This document shows, one piece after another, positions 9,073-18,058 of a DNA stretch of 64,000 bases (positions are counted from its first letter, which is position 1; every line of letters starts with the position of its first letter). The DNA lies in contig NZ_SHNN01000002.1 of assembly GCF_026262625.1 (NCBI RefSeq), positions 744,001-808,000 on the forward strand, read 5' to 3'. The position numbers were made by a program, and so were the translations under genes. The notes under the pieces were generated by a model. The model was not told the origin of the DNA and searched no databases. It saw only the letters and a list, made by a program, of their open reading frames with translations. Source of the stretch: Candidatus Litorirhabdus singularis. GTDB taxonomy: Bacteria; Pseudomonadota; Gammaproteobacteria; Pseudomonadales; Halieaceae.

Positions 9073-9720
9073 TTAATGATGAATAGCACTGATGGTATCG
9101 AGTTCAGCCCTGACTATAAATCGTTGCGGCGCTGAACCGACATAGTAAAAAGGATAGCAGGTGACCAGTGTCACTGCAGCAGATTCGCTGGGTTCCAGAA
9201 CTTCAACGTCCAGGGGATCGACAATACTGATATTGCTGACACGAAAGCGGCGTTCGCCTGCGGGTGTCTGTAACATCAATAAATCGCCAGTTTTGATATC
9301 TTTCAGAGCTCTAAAATAGCCGTCTCGATGCCCCGCAATGCCGATATTGCCAGCTTCATCGGGGCCCGCGGTACCGGCAATCAAACCAGCACCCAGGTCC
9401 ATCATCAGGTCGGTATCTTCATGGTAGACCGGTACTTTCAGCTGCACTCCCGGAATACTAAGCACTGCGACCACATCGCTGGGAGCTTGCCGAAGGCCCT
9501 CTGAATAGGCCTCGATACGCGTTGACGACCACTGCGACTGATCCGGCTCTTGATAGGCGAGCGCACGTTCAAAGGCGGCGATATCACTAGTCCGATCGAT
9601 TTCGGCAAGCGCCAATTGACTCAGAAAAAAGCCTCCACAGCCCAAGCCTAGCAGCCAAAAACTTATCTCTAAAAATCGCAAAGACTTGCGCCGATAATTG
9701 ATGGTGCTACCCTCTCCCAA
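9073..9720 (-). CDS. Class D-like sortase (transpeptidase)
   Basis: A 215-aa membrane-anchored sortase. An N-terminal TM helix at about residues 18-38 is followed by a sortase beta-barrel. The catalytic triad is visible: His131 in GIAGHRD, Cys188 in TLVTCYPF, Arg200 in QRFIVRA. The family cleaves LPxT-A/G signals between Thr and the next residue and joins the substrate to an amine nucleophile. It is the first gene of a two-gene unit with the LPKTA protein. It is distinct from the class GN sortase at 35283-35822, so the window has two sortases. Confidence 0.9.
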   Translation of the reverse strand: MGEGSTINYRRKSLRFLEISFWLLGLGCGGFFLSQLALAEIDRTSDIAAFERALAYQEPDQSQWSSTRIEAYSEGLRQAPSDVVAVLSIPGVQLKVPVYHEDTDLMMDLGAGLIAGTAGPDEAGNIGIAGHRDGYFRALKDIKTGDLLMLQTPAGERRFRVSNISIVDPLDVEVLEPSESAAVTLVTCYPFYYVGSAPQRFIVRAELDTISAIHH

Positions 9721-9772
9721 AGTCTGATGACGGCCAACTGGCGGTTCCAGACTGACTTTAGACTCGCTTCAG

Positions 9773-10168
9773 GTGTTAATCATAGCAATATTCCTGCCAG
9801 CTAACGATACCCTTTTTTACGATGGGAAATGCTCAGTTTGCAGCTCCCGCGCGGTGTCGCTGCTGCGCCGTAGTGATGGTCGCTTGCTATTGCGTGATAT
9901 CCATAGTGAGCAGCCAATACCGAATGAACCCGGCAAGCTGCTGAAGCTGGCTAACCTGCATCTGTTCACGGTAGAGGGTCACTGGTTGACCGGGCTGGAT
10001 GCTGCCCTGCGCGCTTACTCGCATACCCGGTGGCGCTGGCTTTGCACTCCGCTGCGCTGGCGCGGGTTACATGCTATCGGTGCCTGGGCGTACTCTCTTG
10101 CAGAATTACGACGCTACCGACGGCTCTATAGCTGCCCCGGCTGCGCACCTGCCTTGGACGACCGCTGA
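9773..10168 (+). CDS. DCC-family (DUF393) thiol-disulfide protein
   Basis: A 131-aa protein with the family motif DGxCxxC (YDGKCSVC at about residues 16-23). Homologs are called thiol-disulfide oxidoreductase DCC family proteins, but biochemical proof is limited. Typical DCC proteins also have a conserved Asp/Arg after the motif, matching LLRDIHSE here. The frame has no ATG before the motif, so I take GTG at 9773; the start is uncertain by a few codons. It is divergent from the sortase, and its stop is 7 bp from that of the convergent epimerase gene. Confidence 0.8.
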   Translation: MLIIAIFLPANDTLFYDGKCSVCSSRAVSLLRRSDGRLLLRDIHSEQPIPNEPGKLLKLANLHLFTVEGHWLTGLDAALRAYSHTRWRWLCTPLRWRGLHAIGAWAYSLAELRRYRRLYSCPGCAPALDDR

Positions 10169-10174
10169 ACCCGA

Positions 10175-11071
10175 TCAATCGCCCAGCAAATCCGGCAGCG
10201 CCTCGCGCAAATTAGGATAATGAAATTCAAAACCGGCGCCTTGCAAGCGTCCAGGTACCACCCGCTGACCATTGAGCAGCAATTCATCCGCCATTTCACC
10301 TAGCGCCAACGTCATGATCACGCCTGGTACCGGTAACTTCAGCAAGGCTCGGCGCTGCCCACACAGCTCATCACAAAACTGGCGGTTGCTGACTGGCTCC
10401 GGAGCCGTCAAATTAAACACCCCGGCCAATTCAGGCTGCGCCAGAAGAAAACTCATTGCTGCGATAACATCGTCGCGATGCACCCAACTCAGCCACTGTC
10501 GACCACTACCCAACCAGGTGCCCACGCCGAAGGCCAGTGACTTTGCCAACTGTTCCATGGCGCCGCCATCGCGCGCCAGCACAACCCCCAGACGGAGCAG
10601 GCACAAACGGATTCCCAACTCAGAAAAACCAGCCGCGGCGGCCTCCCAGCGCACACATAATTCTTGAGCAAAGCCCTGCGCGTTAGCCACGGCGGCTTCA
10701 TCCAACTCGGTATCCTGCTGAGGACCGTAATAGCCGATAGCAGAGCCACTGAGCACAGTAGAGGGCTTGTACTGCAGGCGTCGCGCCAGCTCCACCAGGG
10801 CTAGCGTAGTGTCCACCCGACTGCTTATCAGCTCTTGCTTACGCTGGTCCGTCCAGCGGCCAGTAGCCAGCGACTCGCCCGCCAGGTTGATAAAGGCGTC
10901 AAATCGGGCATCGTCGGCGATACTGTCCAGGTCCGTAATATAGCTGATGCTGTCAGTATCAAAATGGGAGGCGTCGCGGGTATACACGGTGACCTGCGCG
11001 CACTGATGCGCCAGACTCTCAACTAACGCACCACCGATAAAACCGGTACCGCCTGTTATCAGAATATTCAT
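10175..11071 (-). CDS. TIGR01777 / YfcH-like NAD(P)-dependent epimerase family protein
   Basis: A protein of about 298 aa of the SDR39U1/YfcH group. MNILITGGTGFIGG gives the Rossmann motif at the very N-terminus, and GESLATGRW and the SGSAIGYYG motif are family hallmarks. The C-terminal DUF1731 region (FHYPNLREALPDLL) is present. Its biochemical role is unknown. An in-frame GTG lies two codons upstream; I use the ATG because homologs begin MxILITGG. Confidence 0.9.
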   Translation of the reverse strand: MNILITGGTGFIGGALVESLAHQCAQVTVYTRDASHFDTDSISYITDLDSIADDARFDAFINLAGESLATGRWTDQRKQELISSRVDTTLALVELARRLQYKPSTVLSGSAIGYYGPQQDTELDEAAVANAQGFAQELCVRWEAAAAGFSELGIRLCLLRLGVVLARDGGAMEQLAKSLAFGVGTWLGSGRQWLSWVHRDDVIAAMSFLLAQPELAGVFNLTAPEPVSNRQFCDELCGQRRALLKLPVPGVIMTLALGEMADELLLNGQRVVPGRLQGAGFEFHYPNLREALPDLLGD

Positions 11072-11264
11072 GCTCACGAATTTACTATGGGTGGCTGTAC
11101 ATGCAAGTAAATATTTGTAGAAAAATGCCGTATCCTGCTGTTTTAGCGTGACTTTCTATTCTAGAAACAACTTTAAACGACCGCTCGCTGGCAAACCCTC
11201 TCCGGCCTGTGTAACGTATCCCCAGCCTGCAAGAATCACTCTGTATTGAAAGGATGACCCTCCT

Positions 11265-12422
11265 ATGAGCAATGAAATAAAGCCGTTTCACATCGACATT
11301 CCCGAGTCCGCACTGGAAGATCTGCGCGACCGCCTGGCGCGCACACGCTGGCCAGAGGCCGAAGTCGTTGACGACTGGAGCCAGGGTATACCCTTGGCTT
11401 ACAGCCAGGAGCTGGCGCGTTATTGGGCTCAGGAGTACGACTGGCGACGCTGGGAGCGCAAGCTCAATAACTGGGATCAATTCACTACGGTTATCAACGA
11501 TATAGACATCCACTTTCTGCATATTCGCAGCCCCCATGAGAACGCGCTGCCGATGGTGATGACCCACGGCTGGCCTGGCTCCATCGCTGAGTTTCACAAG
11601 ATTATTGAGCCGCTGGTGAACCCCACGGAGCACGGCGGAAAGGCGGAGGACGCCTTTCACCTGGTCTGCCCTTCACTGCCCGGTTACGGATTCTCAGGTA
11701 AACCCACCCAGGCCGGCACCGGGGTCGATAAGATTGGCGAGATGTGGGGCGAGTTGATGGCACGGCTAGGGTACGACCGCTATGTCGCACAAGGCGGCGA
11801 CTGGGGCTCTATGGTCACCCAGGCCATAGGCCAGAGCCAAACCGAGCACTGCGCTGGCATTCACATCACTATGCCCATCGCGCCACCCGACGAAGAGGGC
11901 ATGGTGGATATGACAGATCGCGAATTGGCGGCACTGGAAAGCATGGGCTATTACGACAAACATGATTCCGGCTATTCCAAGCAGCAGGGCACGCGACCGC
12001 AAACGCTGGGTTACGGCCTGGCCGATTCACCCAGCGGCCAGATGACCTGGATTGTCGAGAAATTCTGGAGTTGGATGGATTGCGGCGAAGGCGACCAGCG
12101 CCACCCCGAGAACATCCTTAGTAAGGACGAATTGCTCGACAACGTGATGATGTATTGGCTCACCAATTCCGGAGCCTCCTCGGCACGCCTGTATTGGGAG
12201 AGCTTTGTTAACGTCAATATGGATCCGATCAACATGCCCACCGGCTGCTCCATATTTCCCAAGGAAATCTTCCGCGCCAGCGAACGCTGGGCCGCCAAGC
12301 GTTTTACCGACATCATTTACTGGAACGAGCTGGACACTGGAGGCCACTTCGCGGCCTTTGAGCAGCCCGAAGTGTTTGTCTCAGAATTGCGCAAGTGCTT
12401 TGCGCAGCTGCGTCACCAATGA
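11265..12422 (+). CDS. Epoxide hydrolase (EHN-type alpha/beta hydrolase)
   Basis: A 385-aa soluble epoxide hydrolase. The EHN domain fills residues 1 to about 110. The oxyanion motif HGWPGS is near 108, the nucleophile Asp is in GGDWGS near 182, and the catalytic His is in GGHFAAFEQP near 362. The enzyme opens epoxides to vicinal diols by way of an alkyl-enzyme ester. An AAAGGA site lies upstream. Its stop overlaps the start of the thioesterase gene by ATGA, so the two are translationally coupled and may act on one lipid or terpenoid pathway (inference). Confidence 0.92.
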   Translation: MSNEIKPFHIDIPESALEDLRDRLARTRWPEAEVVDDWSQGIPLAYSQELARYWAQEYDWRRWERKLNNWDQFTTVINDIDIHFLHIRSPHENALPMVMTHGWPGSIAEFHKIIEPLVNPTEHGGKAEDAFHLVCPSLPGYGFSGKPTQAGTGVDKIGEMWGELMARLGYDRYVAQGGDWGSMVTQAIGQSQTEHCAGIHITMPIAPPDEEGMVDMTDRELAALESMGYYDKHDSGYSKQQGTRPQTLGYGLADSPSGQMTWIVEKFWSWMDCGEGDQRHPENILSKDELLDNVMMYWLTNSGASSARLYWESFVNVNMDPINMPTGCSIFPKEIFRASERWAAKRFTDIIYWNELDTGGHFAAFEQPEVFVSELRKCFAQLRHQ

Positions 12423-13123
12423 GTGACGAAGAACCCGGCATGAGTACGCCTTTATTTAACCCCTTTGAGTCGGAGGATATCAGCCCGCCCTTCTCCGAGC
12501 ATTGGCAGGCGAAGCGTCGACTGGCTAAGTCTTTACGAGACTTGACTGAAGTGCTCCTTACCTCTACCCCAGACGTTGATGAGATGAATGACATCGCCGA
12601 ACGACTGGAGTTACAGGCCCGCCAATTCGCCAAATCAGAGCGGCGTTATGGCATCACCGCCTTTGCTGAAGACGGTCGTCATGGCGGTTACGCGGAGGTC
12701 AATCATGAACTCAATGCTATCGCCGGGCTAAGTAATCCGATCGCACCGGGTTTGAACATGTGGTTTGAGGGCGACATCGCGTTGGGCAAGGTGACCTGTG
12801 GCTCGGGCTATCAGGGTCCACCCGGGCACGTGCACGGCGGGTTCGTTGCCGCCATTCTCGACCAGTTTCTAGGTATGGCCCAAATTATGGGCAAGACGCC
12901 GGGGATGACAGGCAGTCTGACCGTACGATACCTGCGGCCCACACCCTTGCATCAGGAACTATCACTGCGCGCCGAGTTGGACCGGGTAGAGGGCCGCAAA
13001 ACTTTCATGACAGCCACCATGTACGCTGGCGATGTCCAAACCGCTGAATGCACCGCACTGTTTGTGCGCCCGCGTGACGGAATGCAAAATATGCACCGCG
13101 ACGCGACAGTGCCTAAGAGCTAG
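12419..13123 (+). CDS. PaaI/4HBT-family hotdog thioesterase
   Basis: A 234-aa protein with a helical N-terminal extension (about 90 residues) and a C-terminal hotdog domain. The helix motif HVHGGFVAAILDQFLG near residue 140 is typical of the PaaI-like thioesterases that hydrolyse acyl-CoA. I chose the ATG at 12419 because it overlaps the epoxide hydrolase stop as ATGA; an in-frame GTG at 12395 is less likely. The stop codon sits in CTAG, which is also the stop of the convergent gene. Confidence 0.85.
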   Translation: MSDEEPGMSTPLFNPFESEDISPPFSEHWQAKRRLAKSLRDLTEVLLTSTPDVDEMNDIAERLELQARQFAKSERRYGITAFAEDGRHGGYAEVNHELNAIAGLSNPIAPGLNMWFEGDIALGKVTCGSGYQGPPGHVHGGFVAAILDQFLGMAQIMGKTPGMTGSLTVRYLRPTPLHQELSLRAELDRVEGRKTFMTATMYAGDVQTAECTALFVRPRDGMQNMHRDATVPKS

Positions 13124-13695
13124 GGCAGCACCCGGTCGTACACCCGGGTAATACGAATCGGCGCCAGAAAGCTGGCAGGCTCTAACTGCAACTGCACCTG
13201 TAACTGGCTTGCGTCGTTGATCAGGGTAAAAATTTCGAGGATATAGCCGGCATCCAGTGGTTTTGACTCTACGTACAGCACCCCAGCTTCCCAACCGGCA
13301 AAGCTGAAGTCTAACGGTTTGCTTCGACGACTGGTGCTAACCACCTGCGACCTGCCATCAGAATAGAATACCCGTTCATAGCCCTCGCTATAGCGCAGCA
13401 CAAACTCTGGTTCCTGATAGGAAAAATAAAGCTCTTCGTCGTAAGAAAGATGGTCGTAAAGCTGTTGCTCCACGGGTCCGCCACGATAGCGACCTTTGGT
13501 CTTCTTGCCACGCGGAACCTTGCCGCCACCCGCCTTAATAGCCTTCTCAACTTGACGATCACTGTCATCACTAAGTTCTTCATTGATGACCCAGTGGCCA
13601 TCGAAGGCCGTGGTCAGCGTATCGGTCTCTGCCTTTAGCACCGGCGACAACATCAAGCCAGCCACCGCTAGTACCAGATATTTCAATAGTTGCAC
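13120..13695 (-). CDS. Exported protein of unknown function
   Basis: A 191-aa protein with a clear Sec signal peptide (about 22 residues, VLKA-E). The mature part is beta-rich with a basic loop (GKKTKGRYRGG). I do not recognise a domain; the overall look (DGHWVINEELSDD, then alternating strands) suggests a lipocalin-like or META-like periplasmic protein, which is only an impression. The stop overlaps the thioesterase stop by 4 bp in the opposite direction. Confidence 0.65.
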   Translation of the reverse strand: MQLLKYLVLAVAGLMLSPVLKAETDTLTTAFDGHWVINEELSDDSDRQVEKAIKAGGGKVPRGKKTKGRYRGGPVEQQLYDHLSYDEELYFSYQEPEFVLRYSEGYERVFYSDGRSQVVSTSRRSKPLDFSFAGWEAGVLYVESKPLDAGYILEIFTLINDASQLQVQLQLEPASFLAPIRITRVYDRVLP

Positions 13696-13802
13696 TTACA
13701 CATTCCCTGCATTGATCTGCCGCAGCATAGGCCATCTGAACGCCGCAGTCATTCGCAAACTCTACGCCCGCAACTGCGCCAACGCAGGCACACAGTCCGG
13801 GA

Positions 13803-16349
13803 CTACTTACGCCGGTGTCGGGTGAATCGTGTTGGCTCCGCTTCCCATGGCTTATCGGGCCAAGGGTGCTTGGGGTAGCGACCCTTCATCTCCTTTTGCA
13901 CCTCACGATAACTACCGCGCCAGAACCCTGCTAAATCCTGAGTCACCTGCAGCGGTCGCTGCGCGGGTGACAGCAGATGCAGCATCAGTGGCACTTTGCC
14001 CTGCGCTACGCTGGGAGTATCGCTGGCACCAAACATCTCCTGTAACTTCACGGCTAGTACCGGTGGATCACTGAGATAATCGATGTTGTAGCCGGAACCT
14101 GAGGGCACCTGCAATTTGGTCGGCAGCAGCTGCTCCAATTGCTGCGATAGATTCCAGTCCAGCTGCGCAGATAGAATTTTGGTTAGGTCCAGTGCCTTCA
14201 AATCTGCAAGCCGGGTTACTTTGTCTAGCCAGGGCTGCAACCACCCTTCCAGAGTGGCGACCAAGTGACTATCGCTGACATCAGGCCAACTCTCGGGCTG
14301 CAACTGATGCGCCAACATCACTCTGGCCTGCCACTGGCGGGAGTCGTTATTCCAGGGCAGCAGCGCCAACCCGCGCTCACGAATATAACTCATCGTCGCC
14401 GCGCTGCGTGCAGCTACTGGAACGTTCTCCAGCCGCTTACTGCTAAGCACGAGTGTACCGAGCAACCGCTGCCGCTGAGCCAACAGGCGCTCATTACGAT
14501 CACCCCAGGCTATAGTGTCCTGCACACGGCACAGCCCTGCCAAGGCGTGGTCGAACAACATAGGCTCCAACGCGGCGGCGCAGTAAATACGATCCGTGGC
14601 GCTGCCACTCTTCGCGCCCAGCTCTGCCACTGCCAACCATTCATTACGGGCAAGTTCATCTTCAGCACCAAGCGTCACCTGACGACCATTGCTAAGCTGA
14701 TAGCGGCCCGGTTCTCCCTCTAGCGCTCGTGCCACTCGGTCAGGCCAGGCAGTCGCCAGCAACAAACCAGTAATATCAGTAGCATCAACGGCAATATGTC
14801 TCTCGGGCTCCAGCATTAGTTTTCGATAGCTGCTCGCCTGCTGCCTAACGCGATTGGCCCAACCCGAGCGGGAAAGCTGGGATGCATTACCAGAATCAAG
14901 CGCCGCCAATCTGCGCTCAATATCAACACCCGTAATGGTCTGCGGCTGACGTTCGCTAAACACGGCCGCGAGCAGGCAGGCGTTTTCTACCAAGCCCCAC
15001 TGCACCGACTGCAAGAGCATATGTGCCAACCGCGGATGCAGCGGTAACATCGCCATCGCTTCGCCATGGGCTGTTAAGCGTGATAATCCCTCTAGCTGAT
15101 GCACAGCGCCCAGTGTCGTCAATAGTTGTAGTGCCCGCGCATAGGGTCCAGACGGCGGTACATCCAACCACTGCAGCTCAGACGGATCAGCGACACCCCA
15201 GCGCAATAACTGCAGTGCCAGGGGCGCCAGATCTGCCTGCCTGATTTCAGGCACACTGGCCGGCTCCAATTGTTGTTGCTGCTCCTCGCTCCATAGGCGA
15301 ACACACCGACCGGGACCCACCCGACCCGCTCGTCCCATGCGCTGGATACTGGACGCACGCGATATTCTCCCTAGCGTGAGCCGGGTCATACCGGTGCGCT
15401 GATCATAGTGAGGATGGCGAGCCAAACCGCTATCAATCACACAGCCGATACCGTCGATTGTCAGGCTGGTTTCGGCAATATTGGTTGCCAGTACCACTTT
15501 ACGCTGGCCCGATTCAGGAGACATGATTGCGGCCTGCTGCCGACTCAGCTCAAGCGCTCCGTACAGCGGCATCACTGCAATCTCGCCGGGCAAGTTCAAG
15601 GCATTGCGGACACGCTCGATCTCACCCTGCCCAGGCAAGAAAACCAGAATGCTGCCGGCACCTTCATCAGCCGCCAACGCCTCAATTTCTGGCACAACGC
15701 GCTCGACAATTGACTGTCGCGCGCGCCAGGGGGCGCGGTAATGCACGGCGACTGGAAACTGACGCCCTTCGCAGCGTAGCACCGGCGCATTGCCTAAAAG
15801 CTTTGCCACGCTGTCTCCATCCAGCGTCGCCGACATTACCAGAATTTTGAGAGGATCCTGCGGCTCGCGCAGCAGTTCTCGAGCTTGTAGCACCAGCGCC
15901 AGGCCCAGATCTGAATCCAGATTACGTTCGTGAAATTCATCAAAAATCACCAACCCAACGCCGTCCAGTGCAGGATCCGACTGCAACATACGGGTCAGAA
16001 TCCCCTCAGTAACCACTTCGATGCGGGTTCCCGTTCCGCCACGACCGACTTGGGTGTCACCGCGCACGCGATAGCCAACCGTTACACCAACAGACTCTCC
16101 CAACAGTTGCGCCATACGTTGAGCACTGGCACGCGCTGCCATGCGCCGCGGCTGCAGCATGATAATACGCTGCCCATCCAGCCACTCCGCATGCATCAGC
16201 GCTAACGGAACTTGTGTGGTCTTGCCGGCACCGGGCGGCGCCTCAAGCACCAGTTCATTGGCGCAGGTAAGGAACTGCCGGATTGGCTCCAGCAACTCGT
16301 AAATTGGCAGGTCGGTATCGAACATCAGGGGGCAGTATACTGTCTTCAT
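13803..16349 (-). CDS. hrpB: ATP-dependent helicase HrpB
   Basis: A DEAH/DExH-box helicase of about 848 aa. Walker A is PPGAGKTTQ, motif II is DEFH, motif III is SAT, and motif VI is QRMGRAGRVGPGRC. The HrpB C-terminal domain ends with MKGRYPKHPWPDKPWEAEPT. Length fits HrpB. Possible starts are GTG 16361, ATG 16349 and ATG 16325. I prefer 16349 because GAAGGTGA lies at the right distance. Its role in bacteria is poorly defined. It is divergent from the GST_N-like gene with a short shared promoter space. Confidence 0.95.
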   Translation of the reverse strand: MKTVYCPLMFDTDLPIYELLEPIRQFLTCANELVLEAPPGAGKTTQVPLALMHAEWLDGQRIIMLQPRRMAARASAQRMAQLLGESVGVTVGYRVRGDTQVGRGGTGTRIEVVTEGILTRMLQSDPALDGVGLVIFDEFHERNLDSDLGLALVLQARELLREPQDPLKILVMSATLDGDSVAKLLGNAPVLRCEGRQFPVAVHYRAPWRARQSIVERVVPEIEALAADEGAGSILVFLPGQGEIERVRNALNLPGEIAVMPLYGALELSRQQAAIMSPESGQRKVVLATNIAETSLTIDGIGCVIDSGLARHPHYDQRTGMTRLTLGRISRASSIQRMGRAGRVGPGRCVRLWSEEQQQQLEPASVPEIRQADLAPLALQLLRWGVADPSELQWLDVPPSGPYARALQLLTTLGAVHQLEGLSRLTAHGEAMAMLPLHPRLAHMLLQSVQWGLVENACLLAAVFSERQPQTITGVDIERRLAALDSGNASQLSRSGWANRVRQQASSYRKLMLEPERHIAVDATDITGLLLATAWPDRVARALEGEPGRYQLSNGRQVTLGAEDELARNEWLAVAELGAKSGSATDRIYCAAALEPMLFDHALAGLCRVQDTIAWGDRNERLLAQRQRLLGTLVLSSKRLENVPVAARSAATMSYIRERGLALLPWNNDSRQWQARVMLAHQLQPESWPDVSDSHLVATLEGWLQPWLDKVTRLADLKALDLTKILSAQLDWNLSQQLEQLLPTKLQVPSGSGYNIDYLSDPPVLAVKLQEMFGASDTPSVAQGKVPLMLHLLSPAQRPLQVTQDLAGFWRGSYREVQKEMKGRYPKHPWPDKPWEAEPTRFTRHRRK

Positions 16350-16410
16350 ACCCTGAGTCACCTTCGGTTACCATGGGCACAGAACAATCGCATGAACAGA
16401 GGAAAACTCA

Positions 16411-17169
16411 ATGCCTGGACCGTTCAACTTGTTAACGTCAACACTCGCCTCCGCCGCGCGGGGCTGGACAGGCATCAGAGCCCAGCCTCTGCAAGACAAG
16501 CCCCCAGAGCCGCTGGTGCTATACGACATGGAAAACTGCCCCTATTGCAGGCTGGTGCGTGAAGTACTGACCGAGCTGGATCTGGACGCGGTAATCTACC
16601 CTTCCCCCAAACGGGGTCAGCGCTTTCGGCCAGAACTGGTAGCGCTGGCAGGCAAAGCCCAGTTTCCGTATTTAGTCGACCCCAATACCGATGTTAGCCT
16701 ATACGAATCACTTGACATTATTGCCTATCTTTTCGAAACCTATGGCAACGGCGATATACCGATGAAATGGCGTCTGGGAGCGTTACAAACGGTTAGCTCG
16801 ATGCTGGCCAGCGGCGCACGCGGCAGTCGCGGGCTGAGCGTCAAGGCGTCTCGGCAACCTGAGCAGTTGCTAGAACTCTATAGTTTTGAAGGCAGCCCCT
16901 ATGCCAGACCGGTTCGGGAGCTGTTATGCCAGCTGGAACTGCCCTACCTCCTCCGCAACTGCGGGCGCAGTGAGCTCGGAGAGTGGCTGCCGCCGGTCCT
17001 GCGTGAACGTCTGGAATTGATTCCGGACAGCCAGCTACCCAATCGTATTAAACTGCAGCAAGAACAGGGACGCATGGGTATTCCGTTTCTGTGGGATCCG
17101 AACACCGGCACCGGCCTGTTTGAGTCCGACGCCATCGTCGACTACCTGTCAGACAATTACGCGGTTTAG
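16411..17169 (+). CDS. Tandem glutaredoxin-like / GST N-terminal domain protein
   Basis: A 252-aa protein with two thioredoxin-fold GST_N-like domains in a row. The first (residues about 34-110) has a glutaredoxin-type CPYC at 43-46 and the glutathione-site patterns PYLVDPNT and YESLDI. The second (about 152-250) has the aligned site SPYA in place of CPYC, and PFLWDPNTGTGLFESDAI. So one half can be redox-active and the other is degenerate. No all-helical GST C-terminal domain follows. It overlaps nothing; the hotdog-like gene starts 10 bp on. Confidence 0.85.
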   Translation: MPGPFNLLTSTLASAARGWTGIRAQPLQDKPPEPLVLYDMENCPYCRLVREVLTELDLDAVIYPSPKRGQRFRPELVALAGKAQFPYLVDPNTDVSLYESLDIIAYLFETYGNGDIPMKWRLGALQTVSSMLASGARGSRGLSVKASRQPEQLLELYSFEGSPYARPVRELLCQLELPYLLRNCGRSELGEWLPPVLRERLELIPDSQLPNRIKLQQEQGRMGIPFLWDPNTGTGLFESDAIVDYLSDNYAV

Positions 17170-17179
17170 AGGCCTTTCT

Positions 17180-17896
17180 ATGACTACTACCGTTATCATC
17201 CCCTCCCGCTTCAATGGACCTCCGCAATCTGGCAACGGCGGCTACACCTGCGGATTACTCGCCAGCTATATCGATGGGGCCGCCACAGTAAGACTGCATG
17301 CACCGCCGCCGCTGGAAAAACCCATGCAACTGCGCCAATTGCAGTCAGGTCTGGTTGATCTCCACGACGAAGATACTCTGATTGGCACTGCCAACGCCGC
17401 GCCCTGGCAATTGGATATTCCCGCTGCACCCTCGCTAGAGGACGCCCGCCGTGGCCAGCAGGCATTTTGCGCCTACGACAATCACTTTTTCCCACATTGT
17501 TTTGTATGCGGTCCAGCCCGCGCTGTGGAGGACGGGCTGTGCCTGCATCCCGGTCCGGTTGATGATTGGAATTTACTCGCGTGTGCCTGGCAACCGGCCG
17601 CTAACCTTCTGGACGGCGATGGCATGTTAACGCCAGAAATTATCTGGTCTGCGTTGGACTGCCCCGGTTATTTTGCTGCGGCCGGAAAAGAGCAGCCACC
17701 CTCACTACTGGGTGAGCTCACCGGAACGATCTTTGCCAAGGTTGCGGGCGCGGAAGAGCTAATCGTGTTCAGCTGGCCTCTGGGACCAGCGGAGGGGCGC
17801 AAACGCCGTGGCGCCACCGCTATAGCCAATCAGCAGGGTGAGGTGCTAGCCGCGTCACAGTCACTGTGGATAGAGGTAAAAACTCGCGCCAGCTGA
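17180..17896 (+). CDS. Hotdog-like protein of unknown function
   Basis: A 238-aa cytosolic protein. The pattern RFNGPPQSGNGGYTCGLLA near residue 10, then FPHCFVCGP near 130, resembles a double-hotdog family of putative acyl-CoA thioesterases seen in proteobacteria and actinobacteria. I recall the motif but cannot name a characterised member. The frame is open from 17120, overlapping the previous gene, but ATG 17180 follows AGAGGC and begins a natural N-terminus. It is probably cotranscribed with the upstream GST_N-like gene. Confidence 0.7.
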   Translation: MTTTVIIPSRFNGPPQSGNGGYTCGLLASYIDGAATVRLHAPPPLEKPMQLRQLQSGLVDLHDEDTLIGTANAAPWQLDIPAAPSLEDARRGQQAFCAYDNHFFPHCFVCGPARAVEDGLCLHPGPVDDWNLLACAWQPAANLLDGDGMLTPEIIWSALDCPGYFAAAGKEQPPSLLGELTGTIFAKVAGAEELIVFSWPLGPAEGRKRRGATAIANQQGEVLAASQSLWIEVKTRAS

Positions 17897-18058
17897 GCGC
17901 CACCGCTGGTGGCAGCGGTTATCGTTGCGGGAAGCGAATGCGCAAAATTTCGTGCGCCTGGCGCTGTAAATCCTCTCTGAAATCTGGATGCGCAATGCCG
18001 ATCAGATCTCTGGCACGCTCTCACAATACTGCACCATATCCCTTTACCTCGACTAATC

